Origin: Natrinema marinum
Lineage (GTDB): Archaea > Halobacteriota > Halobacteria > Halobacteriales > Natrialbaceae
Direction of reading: 5' to 3'
DNA length: 64,000 nt
Assembly: GCF_024296685.1 (NCBI RefSeq)
Contig: NZ_CP100763.1
Span: forward strand, 2,170,001-2,234,000
The notes below the pieces were generated by a model. It had not been told where the DNA came from, did no database searches, and saw only the letters and a program-made list of their open reading frames with translations. Position 1 is the stretch's first letter; every line of letters starts with the position of its first letter. The translations under genes were made by a program, and so were the position numbers. Positions 17,544 through 25,718 of the stretch are shown here, one piece after another.

Positions 17544-18776
17544 TCAGATCTCGAGGTGCTCGATACGCGCGTACCGGCCGGCCCGCCAGCCGGCGACGAG
17601 CGCGACGACCGTGCCGACACAGAGTGCGAGCGCGAAGCCGCCGGCGTAGACCTCGGGCGGCGTTCGCAGGAGGCGCTCGAAACCGAGCACCGCCGTCGAG
17701 AACCGGTTCAGTCCGAGGACGACCAGCGGCGTCATCGCGAGCCCGGCGAGCCCGCCGGACAAGCCGATGATGAGCCCCTGCGCGCCGATCGTCCCGGCGA
17801 GGACCCGCCGGGAGAGACCCACGGCTCGCAGCGCCGCGAGCTCCTCGCGTTGCTGGTGGGCCACGAGCGCGAACAGGTTCGCGGTCAGGATGACGCCGCC
17901 GACGATCGCCAGCCCGACCAGCGTCGCGCCGCTCGCGAGGACGACCGTGCGCTCCTCGAGCATCCCCTGGACCTGTTCGTCGCTGGTGCGGACCTCGTAG
18001 GTGGGGTAGGCCGCGCCGAGCTCGTCCGCGACGACGTCCCGGTCGGCATCTGCCGTCACGTCGGCGGTGACGAACGTCGCTCGGTCGGTTCCCGACGTGC
18101 CGGCGACGGCCTGTAGGTCGCCCAGCGGCACCGTCATCGCCGGCGAGCCCAGATACTGCGAGTAGTACGAGGACGTGCCGACGACGGTGAATTCGTAGCT
18201 CGAGGCCGTCTGGCGGCTCGTCCCGATGTGGACGGTGTCGCCGACGGAGACGTTCAGCGCCGCGGCGGTCCGCGGATCGAGCACGATCTCGCCGGTCCGC
18301 GGCTCTGCCGGCGGCGGGCTGAGGGCGGCCTCGCGGTCGACCCTGAACCCCTCACCCGACCGGAAGTCGAACCCCTCGTGAGTCTCCTGGACGCCGACCG
18401 CGGGCCTGCGTCGCAGGTCGGACTCGTTCGTCCCGATGTAGATGTCGTACATCGCGATCGGCGCGGCGCTCTCGATGTCTTCACGCGCGGTGAGTTCGGC
18501 CGCCATCCCGTGTGCGCCCACGATCGGGTTCTCGCTCCCGCTCGCGGACGGATCGACGGGATCGCGCGAGATCCAGATGTCGCGGTCGGCGCTATCGAGC
18601 CCCTGCTCGCCTTTCTCGACGACGCCGATTCCGAGGCTCGCCAGCACCGTCACCGAGAGGACCGCCAGCGTGACCGCACACACGGTGAGGACGGTCCGAC
18701 CGGGCGAGCGCCGAAGCTGTGCGAGCGCGAGGCCCACGACGGCCCGCATTCGGACGATCGCTCCCGCCGCGCTCAT
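17544..18776 (-). CDS. ABC transporter permease, FtsX/MacB-like (second permease)
   Basis: This 410-residue permease has one N-terminal helix (about 25-50), a large extracytoplasmic domain (about 55-270) and three C-terminal helices (about 280-390), the MacB-type arrangement. The start overlaps the stop of the first permease by 4 nt (ATGA). With the two upstream genes it forms an ATPase-permease-permease unit. Such type VII ABC systems move lipoproteins, peptides or cell-envelope substrates rather than importing solutes, and no separate binding protein is encoded here. Confidence 0.88.
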   Translation of the reverse strand: MSAAGAIVRMRAVVGLALAQLRRSPGRTVLTVCAVTLAVLSVTVLASLGIGVVEKGEQGLDSADRDIWISRDPVDPSASGSENPIVGAHGMAAELTAREDIESAAPIAMYDIYIGTNESDLRRRPAVGVQETHEGFDFRSGEGFRVDREAALSPPPAEPRTGEIVLDPRTAAALNVSVGDTVHIGTSRQTASSYEFTVVGTSSYYSQYLGSPAMTVPLGDLQAVAGTSGTDRATFVTADVTADADRDVVADELGAAYPTYEVRTSDEQVQGMLEERTVVLASGATLVGLAIVGGVILTANLFALVAHQQREELAALRAVGLSRRVLAGTIGAQGLIIGLSGGLAGLAMTPLVVLGLNRFSTAVLGFERLLRTPPEVYAGGFALALCVGTVVALVAGWRAGRYARIEHLEI

Positions 18777-20038
18777 CGGCCCACCTCCTCGAGCACCGAG
18801 GTTCGCGCGGCCACCGCGAGCGGGTAGGGCGCGGCGACGAGCCCCGAAAAGAGGGCGACCGCGATCGCGTAGGGGACGAACACCGGGTGGAACTGCGCGA
18901 CCGCTCCCGGCGCGACGGTCGCGCCGGCAATAGCGTTGACCCCGACGATCCCCGCCGCCCCGAGGCCGACGCCGACGAGCCCGCCGACCAGCGTGGTGAT
19001 CCCCGTCGACACCGCGACGATGGCCAGCCGACCGCGAGTCGGGACGCCGACGGACTCGAGGACGGCGAGGGTACGCCGATCTTCGTCGACGGTCATCCCC
19101 ATGGTCGTCGCGACGAACGAGGCGCAGATCGTCACGCCGACCACGAGCGCGATGACGCTGGTCGCGAAGGCCAGCCCGTCATCGAACAGCGACGACGGGT
19201 CGGTCGTGCCGGCGACCTCCACCGCAGCGGCTGGGTAGGCGTCCGCGGCGGCCGACTGCGCCGCCGTCGGCTCGCCCCAGACGAGGACGCGATCGGCCAG
19301 TCCGCCGTCGGCGGCACCCGAAAGCGACTGGAGGTCGCTCAGGTGAACGAGCGCGACCGGCGCGTCTGTCCCGCCCGCTCGGCCGTCCGCGACCGCGGTC
19401 ACCGTCACCGAGGGGCCGCTCGAGCGCGTCGGTCCCGTCGAGACGGTTAGCTCGTCGCCCGTCGACGCGTCCAGCCGCTGTGCCGCGGTCTCCGAGAGGA
19501 CGATCTCGCCCGTCCGCGGGCCGTCGTACGAGCCGTCGGCATAGCGGGGATCGCCCGGCTCGAGGCCGGCCGTCGACAGGCCCGCGACGGTCCGCGGCTC
19601 CTCGTCGGGGACGACGCCGACCAGTCGGACGGTTCTCGCGTCGCCGTTCGGCGGTCCGAGTCGAACCGTCTCGACCAGCACCGGCGAAGCGTGGTCGACG
19701 CCGTCGCGGTCGCGGATCGCCGCGGCTCGCTCGTTGGTCGCGCCGAGTCGCGGCCCCTCGACGCCGTCGACCGACGAGAGCGTGCCGCTGGCCTCCGGCG
19801 TGACGGCGACGGCCGCGTCGTCTCGCCCCGTCACGCCGCCGTCGGCCAGCGCCAGCGCGACCCCGGTCACGACCACCAGCAGCGCGATCGTCAGCGCGAC
19901 GGTTCCGACCGTCGAGACGATGCGGCCCGTCGTCGTCCGCGTCGCTCGCTGCCACCACCGCGCGAGCGTCAGGCGGACGAGTCCCGACCAGCGCGTTCGT
20001 CGGTCCCCCTCAGTGCTGCCGGCGACGCCGTCAGCCAT
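18773..20038 (-). CDS. ABC transporter permease, FtsX/MacB-like (first permease)
   Basis: This 421-residue protein has the same topology as its downstream partner: a transmembrane helix at about 38-65, a large outside domain, then three helices at about 280-410. The two permeases are diverged and likely form a heterodimer. The start lies 8 nt inside the ATPase gene, so translation is probably coupled. The region between about 70 and 270 is Ala-, Asp- and Thr-rich, as expected for an exposed haloarchaeal domain. The exported substrate is unknown. Confidence 0.88.
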   Translation of the reverse strand: MADGVAGSTEGDRRTRWSGLVRLTLARWWQRATRTTTGRIVSTVGTVALTIALLVVVTGVALALADGGVTGRDDAAVAVTPEASGTLSSVDGVEGPRLGATNERAAAIRDRDGVDHASPVLVETVRLGPPNGDARTVRLVGVVPDEEPRTVAGLSTAGLEPGDPRYADGSYDGPRTGEIVLSETAAQRLDASTGDELTVSTGPTRSSGPSVTVTAVADGRAGGTDAPVALVHLSDLQSLSGAADGGLADRVLVWGEPTAAQSAAADAYPAAAVEVAGTTDPSSLFDDGLAFATSVIALVVGVTICASFVATTMGMTVDEDRRTLAVLESVGVPTRGRLAIVAVSTGITTLVGGLVGVGLGAAGIVGVNAIAGATVAPGAVAQFHPVFVPYAIAVALFSGLVAAPYPLAVAARTSVLEEVGR

Positions 20039-20795
20039 TCCCGACCACCCGCCCGTCGCGGAGGGTGACGACCCGGTCGGCGACGGACAGCGTGGCCTCG
20101 TCGTGCGACGCGACCAGCACCGCCCGATCGCGCCCGATATCGGTCAACAGCTCGAGGACATCCGCGCCGGTCGCCGTGTCGAGTTCCCCCGTCGGCTCGT
20201 CGGCGACGATCACGTCCGGATCCGTCGACAGCGCCCGCGCGATCGCGACCCGCTGGCGCTCCCCGCCGCTGAGTTCGCCGGGCAGGTGTGTCGCGCGGTC
20301 GCCGAGGCCGACGGCCTCGAGCAGCCGCTCAGCCCGCGCTCGCCGATCACCCCGCGGGACGCCGGCCTGCACGAGCGGAAGCGCGACGTTCGCGCGGGCC
20401 GACAGCGAGGGCAACAGGTGGAACCGCTGGAAGACGATCCCGATGTGTCGACGCCGTAGCCGCGTTCGCTCCGCGTCCGACAGCTCCGTCATGTCGGTCC
20501 CCCGCAGTTCGACGCGCCCCGCCGTCGGCACCAACAGCCCCGTGACGGCGTGGAGGATCGTCGACTTCCCGCTTCCGCTCGGTCCCTCGAGCCCGACGAT
20601 GGTCCCCGACGGGAGCTCGAGGGAGACATCGCGGAGCGCGGTCACCGTTCGCTCGTCGCTCGAGCGAAATCGGCCGCCAGTCGCGCCGTACTGGTGGCTG
20701 ACGCCCTCGAGTCGAACGGCCGCCGTCGATTCGCCCTCGTCGCGGTCGCCCCTCGCGGCCGACGAGCCCGAATCCTGTACTGATTGATCGAACAT
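20031..20795 (-). CDS. ABC transporter ATP-binding protein, LolD/MacB type
   Basis: This 254-residue ATPase has Walker A GPSGSGKS, Q-loop IVFQRFH, signature LSGGE, Walker B VIVADEP and the switch His in LVASHDE. A GTIVGLEGP strand and the RLRRRHIGIVFQ segment place it with the LolD/FtsE/MacB group. It opens a three-gene leftward operon with the two FtsX-like permeases and powers them by ATP hydrolysis. The N-terminal 25 residues are acidic and poorly conserved, so the exact start is not certain. Confidence 0.9.
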   Translation of the reverse strand: MFDQSVQDSGSSAARGDRDEGESTAAVRLEGVSHQYGATGGRFRSSDERTVTALRDVSLELPSGTIVGLEGPSGSGKSTILHAVTGLLVPTAGRVELRGTDMTELSDAERTRLRRRHIGIVFQRFHLLPSLSARANVALPLVQAGVPRGDRRARAERLLEAVGLGDRATHLPGELSGGERQRVAIARALSTDPDVIVADEPTGELDTATGADVLELLTDIGRDRAVLVASHDEATLSVADRVVTLRDGRVVGNG

Positions 20796-21272
20796 CCCAA
20801 GAGTCTCACTGTCAGCGGACGGTCCACCGACTCATTGTTTCGACCCGGTTACCCCTGCCAGCAGGCAGTTACCGTCGGTTCGCGATCAGAAACCGTCACC
20901 CGTGTCGGGTCCGAGCGACGCTTCGCTACCGTTTCCACCCGTCACGGGCCGTCTGGGACGCGTGACCGGCGATCGGTCGTCCCGACGCTAGATCCGCGAG
21001 TAGGGAGCGCCTTTGGGCCGACTGGCTCCTGAAACGGCGACGTACAGGTTAGCGCGCAGTCACGTCACCGCCCGCGGCCGGCGGCCGCCGACCGTCGACG
21101 CCCGAGGCGACCGCTGGAACCGACTTCGTCCGAAGGCAAAGCGAAGCCGCCTCGGTCCGAAAACGGGGCGGAACCGACGCAGCGCTGCTCGAGTCGCCGG
21201 GACACGGTCGGGTCGAAGAGAACGGAATCGATGCTCGCGTCGCTCGACGGCGACGACATCGACCGCGTCCGC
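20796..21272. other. 477-bp region without a recognisable intact gene
   Basis: No convincing coding frame with a start, normal composition and a family signature was found. It separates the MacB-like operon from a decayed gene on the reverse strand and probably contains the operon promoter near its left end. Confidence 0.4.
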
Positions 21273-21550
21273 CTACTGAGAGGTCTGCCACCAGTCTTGA
21301 TTGCCGGGGATGTTGTCTTCTTCGTCCTCGCCGACGGGACTGGCGTTGACGGTGACGAATCAGTTGTTGCCGCTGAAGGGAGTCCACTCGCGGTTCATCT
21401 CGAGCATCTGGGGCCGGTGTTGGTCGTCGTCGGCATCGGGAATGACCCCGAGATCGGGTCGTACGCCCCGATATTGGCGTCCTGTGGGACGTACCGCGGA
21501 ACGACTCGAACGATCGACGTGAGTCACTGGGTCGTTCGATCGGTAGTCAT
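21273..21550 (-). pseudogene. Decayed gene of unknown family (two stops, one frameshift)
   Basis: Reading leftward from ATG 21550, the first frame gives MTTDRTTQ, a TGA stop, then a protein-like run including VVPRYVPQDANIGAYDP and SFPMPTTTNTGP. A one-base deletion in a run of C near 21405-21412 moves the frame. The new frame then gives QMLEMNREWTPFSGNN, a TGA, then FVTVNASPVGEDEED and NQDWWQTSQ before a proper TAG. Both internal stops are TGA and could each come from TGG (Trp) by one substitution. High third-position GC continues across the lesions, so this was probably a gene of about 92 codons or more. Open sequence continues upstream. The family is not recognised. Confidence 0.5.
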
Positions 21551-21929
21551 CGGGAGTCTCCGCCAGCGGGTAGAAACCGATGAGTAAGGGAAAGTACCAG
21601 CCGTGCAACCTACGTAGTCACCCGGTACCACAGGTAATCGGATCTGTCGGCCGAAGAGGATGTAGGCGACCAGCCGACGCCATCTCCCCTGAAACCGGCT
21701 TCACCCCATCGAAAGTGAGGGAAGTCATCCGCCTGGGTAGCGATGGACGACGGACCGCCCGGTATACCTGGTCCGACGGCGATTCGGCCACGTCTCTGCG
21801 GAAGTGCGTCGTCGACCTACGCGATACTCGGACTCTGCTCGAAATATTTTTTCCAATGTCTAATTTCATACCTGCCAGCCTTCGTGTGATGGCAAGTACT
21901 CTTGGGTGACCACGTCATAGAGACTACGA
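21551..21929. other. 379-bp intergenic region upstream of the Bat-type regulator
   Basis: No intact gene was identified. The left part may still belong to the decayed reverse-strand gene, since an open frame continues there. The right part is AT-rich (ATATTTTTTCC near 21844-21854, CTAATTTCATA near 21859) and probably holds the promoter for the gene at 21930. Confidence 0.4.
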
Positions 21930-22595
21930 ATGAGTGTAATCGCCGAGTTCACTATCAAATCGAGCGAGTTCATTCTCGGCCAAGTGCTCGCTCGAGATCC
22001 GGAAACACACATCGAGATGGAACGCGTCGTGCCCGCGTCCGGCCGCGTGATGCCGTATCTCTGGGTTCACGGCGGCCACTTCGAGGAGTTCGAAGCGGCC
22101 GTCCGGTCGAGTGACCACGTCAAGAAACTCACCGCGCTCGACGTGGTCGAAGACGACGCGCTCTACCGGGTCGAGTGGGAAGACCCCATCGAAAGCCTCA
22201 TCTACGGCATGTCCGAGACTGATGCGACGATTCTGGAAGCCAGAGGAAACGAAAAGTGGTACTTCCGAATTCGATTCGATACCCACGCGGGTCTCACCCA
22301 ATTCCATAATTACTGTACGAGCCACGAAATCCGGTTCCAGTTAAACCGTGTCTACACGCTCGAGGAAGAACAACAGGGAAGCTACGCGTTCAACCTCAGC
22401 GACGCCCAGCGACGCACGCTGGTCCTCGCCGTGGAAAACGGGTATTTCGAAGTACCGCGCCGAGCCACGCTCGGAGACCTCGGCGGGGAACTCGGAATTA
22501 CCGAACAATCCGCTTCGGAGAACGTCCGCCGCGGTGCTGACAGGGTATTGAAAAAAGTTCTCCTCGAGCGGTCCGCCGCTGACGTTCAAGAATAA
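21930..22595 (+). CDS. Bacterio-opsin activator-type HTH regulator (HTH-10)
   Basis: This 221-residue protein has an N-terminal sensor-like domain (about 1-150), which in this family resembles the Bat C-terminal region. A C-terminal HTH-10 domain spans about 160-215, with LSDAQRRTLVLAVENGYFEVPR, LGDLGGELGITEQSASENVRRG and a terminal helix. This is the usual architecture of haloarchaeal one-component regulators related to Bat. Targets are unknown. It opens a run of five small putative regulators on the same strand up to 24485. A remnant of the same HTH-10 family is present at 47854-48054. Confidence 0.88.
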   Translation: MSVIAEFTIKSSEFILGQVLARDPETHIEMERVVPASGRVMPYLWVHGGHFEEFEAAVRSSDHVKKLTALDVVEDDALYRVEWEDPIESLIYGMSETDATILEARGNEKWYFRIRFDTHAGLTQFHNYCTSHEIRFQLNRVYTLEEEQQGSYAFNLSDAQRRTLVLAVENGYFEVPRRATLGDLGGELGITEQSASENVRRGADRVLKKVLLERSAADVQE

Positions 22596-22679
22596 TTTCG
22601 TATTATAAGGGGGAGGGACTTAACGCGGCTGAAATAACAAGCGGTATCTTCTGGCATACTTGCTCAGATTATTCGATGT

Positions 22680-23036
22680 ATGTACACAGACGACCAGATC
22701 GATTGGACGAGTGTGTTCAGCGCATTGACCAACGAGCAGCGCCGAAACGTAATTCGGCGTCTAATGCAAACAACGGGTACTACGACGCTTACCGAGCTCG
22801 CGGAACATCTGTCCGGAGACGACCATATCAGGGGAGAAGGGAGCGATGCTGATTGCCTCAGGACGGAACTGTACCACGTCCATCTCCCGAAGCTCGCGGA
22901 TGCCGGCCTCATCGTCTGGGATCGGTCGCAGGAAACGGCCAGTCTCACGACGCTCGTTTCGCACCTCCCAGTGGGTGTGATTCTTCCCCACCCAGCCACT
23001 ATCAAAAGTACCGCGAGAAAACAATCGAGCGACTAA
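22680..23036 (+). CDS. DUF7344-type winged-helix protein
   Basis: This 118-residue protein has VFSALTNEQRRNVIRRLMQTT and LYHVHLPKLADAGLIVWD, the two halves of the winged helix found in haloarchaeal DUF7344 proteins. The C-terminal 30 residues lack structure cues. Fourteen bases separate its stop from the HalOD1 gene. A DUF7344 protein next to a HalOD1 protein is a frequent haloarchaeal pair, which suggests that one supplies DNA binding and the other sensing or output. This is inference. Confidence 0.75.
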   Translation: MYTDDQIDWTSVFSALTNEQRRNVIRRLMQTTGTTTLTELAEHLSGDDHIRGEGSDADCLRTELYHVHLPKLADAGLIVWDRSQETASLTTLVSHLPVGVILPHPATIKSTARKQSSD

Positions 23037-23050
23037 TACATGATGGGAAG

Positions 23051-23347
23051 ATGGGAAGTGAAATTACTCGCACGGAAGAGACGGAGGCGATATACGATCC
23101 GGTGCTCGGAGACGACGGCGAATCGATAACCGCGCGGATAGTGCGATGCGTCGCAACGACGCTGGACAGGGATCCGACCGGACTCCCACCGATGTTCTAC
23201 GCGATCAACACCAACGCGCTCGACAAGCTGTATCCGCCGATCGGTAACGGAAACGCCAACGTCTGGTTTCGGTACGCCGGCGTCGAAGTCCACGTGCGAA
23301 ACGAGGGATCGATCTGGATCGTCGCCCCGGAATCCCTTCTCGACTGA
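23051..23347 (+). CDS. HalOD1 output-domain protein
   Basis: This 98-residue protein consists almost entirely of a HalOD1 (halobacterial output domain 1) module: VRCVATTLDRDPTGLPPMFYAIN, then ALDKLYPPIG and FRYAGVEVHVRNEGSIWIV. HalOD1 domains are found alone or attached to response regulators in haloarchaea, and their molecular role is undefined. The start ATG 23051 gives a compact protein. The frame remains open upstream, but it overlaps the preceding gene. It is probably co-transcribed with the DUF7344-type gene. Confidence 0.82.
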   Translation: MGSEITRTEETEAIYDPVLGDDGESITARIVRCVATTLDRDPTGLPPMFYAINTNALDKLYPPIGNGNANVWFRYAGVEVHVRNEGSIWIVAPESLLD

Positions 23348-23656
23348 TTCGTAACTCTATCCGCGCGTGAGAACAATCGCTAGGTAGACGGCGGCCACCT
23401 CGAGGCGGCGAGCAGTTCCGGAGTCGCGGCCTGGGAATCCTGCTGTGACGGTAGTGAACACCGATAGCGGCCGGCCGCAGCAGGGGGCCGCTCGGACTAC
23501 CGTCGTCGACTGACAAGACCACGGCAGCGATGGACTCGGGCCATCGACGGCTGACACGTAGAGCCGCCGTGGTGATCGACACGATCGCTTCCTGTTATTT
23601 GTATTAGAACAGCTGATCTCGGAATTTTTATCCACCGAGAAATAGACGTTCACGGC
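23348..23656. other. 309-bp intergenic region with PadR promoter
   Basis: No gene was seen. The right end contains TTTTATCC at 23625-23632, centred about 29 nt before the GTG at 23657, a good leaderless-promoter match for the first PadR gene. Confidence 0.55.
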
Positions 23657-23950
23657 GTGTACGATCTCACCGCATTCCAACGCGACCTGCTGTACGCGAT
23701 CGCTGGCCAGGACGAGCCACACGGACTCGCGATCAAAGAGGAACTCGAGGACTACTACGAAAAGGAGATCCACCACGGGCGACTCTATCCGAACCTCGAC
23801 GACGTTGTCGACAAGGGGCTCGTCGAGAAAGGCGAACGCGACCGCCGCACGAATTACTACACGATCACTGCTCGCGGCCAGCGGGAACTCGAGGCCCGTC
23901 GCGAGTGGGAAGACCAGTACATCGGCGAGTCATTCGCAAACTCCGAGTGA
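23657..23950 (+). CDS. PadR-family transcriptional regulator (copy 1)
   Basis: This 97-residue protein has a PadR winged-helix domain: LTAFQRDLLYAIAGQDEPHGLAIKEEL, then HGRLYPNLDDVVDKGLVEKG and RTNYYTIT, followed by a short C-terminal helix. PadR proteins are usually homodimeric repressors that respond to small ligands. The start is GTG, supported by a TATA-like box 29 nt upstream. A second PadR gene (24213-24485) shares the same core sequence, so the pair arose by duplication. A homo- or heterodimer is possible. Confidence 0.87.
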   Translation: MYDLTAFQRDLLYAIAGQDEPHGLAIKEELEDYYEKEIHHGRLYPNLDDVVDKGLVEKGERDRRTNYYTITARGQRELEARREWEDQYIGESFANSE

Positions 23951-24177
23951 GTGGACGAGCGGATCACATCGTCATAGCGGTGGAACCCTGGGGTAGACGG
24001 TCTCGAACGGGGTCCCACGTGATCGTCGAGTTGTCGCCCCTCGAGACCGGAACGACGTGATGACGGCTCAGTTGCCGCTCAGCGAGACGGGGGTGTTGAG
24101 CGACGAGTGGGTCGAAGCAGCGCTCGAACGGATAAAACGACAACTAGTTGCCTCACCGTACGGACGTGTACGGACGA

Positions 24178-24186
24178 GATTACAAA
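24178..24186 (+). promoter_or_regulatory. TATA-like box for PadR copy 2
   Basis: GATTACAAA is centred about 30 nt before ATG 24213. It supports that start, and the longer open frame from 24057 is probably not translated. Just upstream, CGTACGGACGTGTACGGACG (24157-24176) is a near-tandem repeat that could be an operator. Confidence 0.55.
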
Positions 24187-24212
24187 CTCCGAAACGATCG
24201 GAGTGGTTGTCT

Positions 24213-24485
24213 ATGGACGGCCTCACAGGGTTTCAGCGAGACCTGTTGTACGTGATCGCTGGTGCCGATCGACCATCCGGGCAAGATGTCAAAGACGAAA
24301 TCGAGCAGTACTACAGCGACGAGATCAATCACGGCCGGCTGTATCCGAATCTCGATACCGTCGTCAACAAAAACCTCGTCGAAAAGGGCCAGCTCGATCG
24401 GCGAACGAACTACTACGCGATCACCGAAGACGGCGAGGAAGCCATCGAGAACCGACAGGCGTGGGAGTCACGGTATCTCGACTAG
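24213..24485 (+). CDS. PadR-family transcriptional regulator (copy 2)
   Basis: This 90-residue PadR winged-helix protein closely parallels the gene at 23657: LTGFQRDLLYVIAGADRPSGQDVKDEI, HGRLYPNLDTVVNKNLVEKG and RTNYYAIT. The promoter position indicates the start at 24213 rather than any upstream in-frame codon. Tandem paralogues with separate promoters suggest subfunctionalised repressors, perhaps cross-regulating each other. No obvious target operon lies downstream, because the next gene is on the other strand. Confidence 0.86.
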   Translation: MDGLTGFQRDLLYVIAGADRPSGQDVKDEIEQYYSDEINHGRLYPNLDTVVNKNLVEKGQLDRRTNYYAITEDGEEAIENRQAWESRYLD

Positions 24486-24683
24486 ACGGGTTCGCTGTTG
24501 GGTCCCGCTACGTCTCAGTTCCCGGCGGACAGCGTGCTCGCTGTCAACCTCGAGAAGTATCTCGTTGTCGGTGCCGTGTTCGATGGGACGATACGAAGTT
24601 CCGTCTCGTGAAGAGCGCGGGGGCCGGCCGACCCCCGTGCAGACGCTCGAGTGTGACCCGCCTCGGGGTCACGCTCCGAAGCG

Positions 24684-25496
24684 CTACACGAACGCTCGAA
24701 GCGATGAAATGTCGTTGCCGGTTACTGCTCGCTGGGCCGCTGCGAGCAGCGAATCCACATCGTGGACGTGCCAAAAGTCCGTATACGAGGCGAGAATGGG
24801 GTCTTCACCGTAGTCCGCTGCCCAGTGCCCCGCGGGAACCATTGCAACCGACTCGAGATAGACGAACGCCGTTCGATCGACCGTCACAGTGAGCGGCTCC
24901 GCTGACAGTGATTCGGCGGGAAGGGCAGTCAGCGGAGCGAGTGTGGCACAATGATTCGGTGGGAAGACGAGTCCCGTTTGGTACTCGAACGGTGGGCGAG
25001 AAAGGAGCCCGGCGAGGAGAACGGCTTTGTCGTCACAGTCGCCCTCACCGTCCACGAGGGTCTCTGATGGACGGCGGACGTATTCGGTGCGCCCCGTCGA
25101 CTCCTGGTCCGTGGCGTAGTCGATCGAATCGACGAAGGATCTGACGGCACGAAGCGCCTCGTGAAGAGTGGCGGCTGCGGCTGTGAGACGCTGCACGAGA
25201 TCAGTGAGAAACGTGCTATTCCGGGCCGCGGTAAGAGCGTCTGGAATCGCGGCCGTTGCTTCACGGGCGGCCTGATACACGGATTTGGGAACGGCTATGC
25301 GAACCGTCTCGTTTCCGGTCGATGTAGAAACAGCATAGTGACGGACGATCGTCTCTCGGTCTCGCTCGTTTGCACTCGACACACAGCCCGCGACAGCACC
25401 AATACCGGTCGCGAACGTCGCAAGCACCGCTCGTCGTCCGTGGCGACCGGTCTCACTGTGCTCTTCTCGAGGAGTTTCAGGCATTCGTGTGGGCAT
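24684..25496 (-). CDS. Transglutaminase-like lipoprotein (Tat signal)
   Basis: This protein of about 270 residues has an N-terminal Tat-type signal with twin Arg (GRRAVLATFATG) and a lipobox-like AVAGC, so it is predicted to be exported and lipid-anchored. A transglutaminase-like core follows: VDGEGDCDDKAVLL carries the catalytic Cys, and FPPNHCATL a His. Related haloarchaeal proteins are annotated as transglutaminase domain lipoproteins, with protease or cross-linking roles unproven. The start is ambiguous: ATG 25496, ATG 25484 or GTG 25559, the last being about 34 nt below a TATA-like GCATATGTA. Confidence 0.72.
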   Translation of the reverse strand: MPTRMPETPREEHSETGRHGRRAVLATFATGIGAVAGCVSSANERDRETIVRHYAVSTSTGNETVRIAVPKSVYQAAREATAAIPDALTAARNSTFLTDLVQRLTAAAATLHEALRAVRSFVDSIDYATDQESTGRTEYVRRPSETLVDGEGDCDDKAVLLAGLLSRPPFEYQTGLVFPPNHCATLAPLTALPAESLSAEPLTVTVDRTAFVYLESVAMVPAGHWAADYGEDPILASYTDFWHVHDVDSLLAAAQRAVTGNDISSLRAFV

Positions 25497-25718
25497 CGTG
25501 ATGGGGCCTGGCAGCTGTGAGAGTCCAACGGCCCTGATTGGAGCGAGGGCATGTGACACGGAAAACGGCTGCTATGAGGGCTCCTATGTGATACATATGC
25601 AGAACGGCCGTCCGTAGCTGAATCGCTCTTGCGGACGGAACGATTGGGATCGATTCCCGTGGTGGTCCGAAGTGGCGTGACGGCGGTGCTCAGGCAGGCC
25701 ACCGTCGGGACCGATCGC

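Noticed and set aside
24057-24212. A longer N-terminus for the second PadR protein
   Set aside because: The first 52 residues are unrelated to PadR, and a TATA-like box at 24178-24186 lies inside them at the right distance from ATG 24213.
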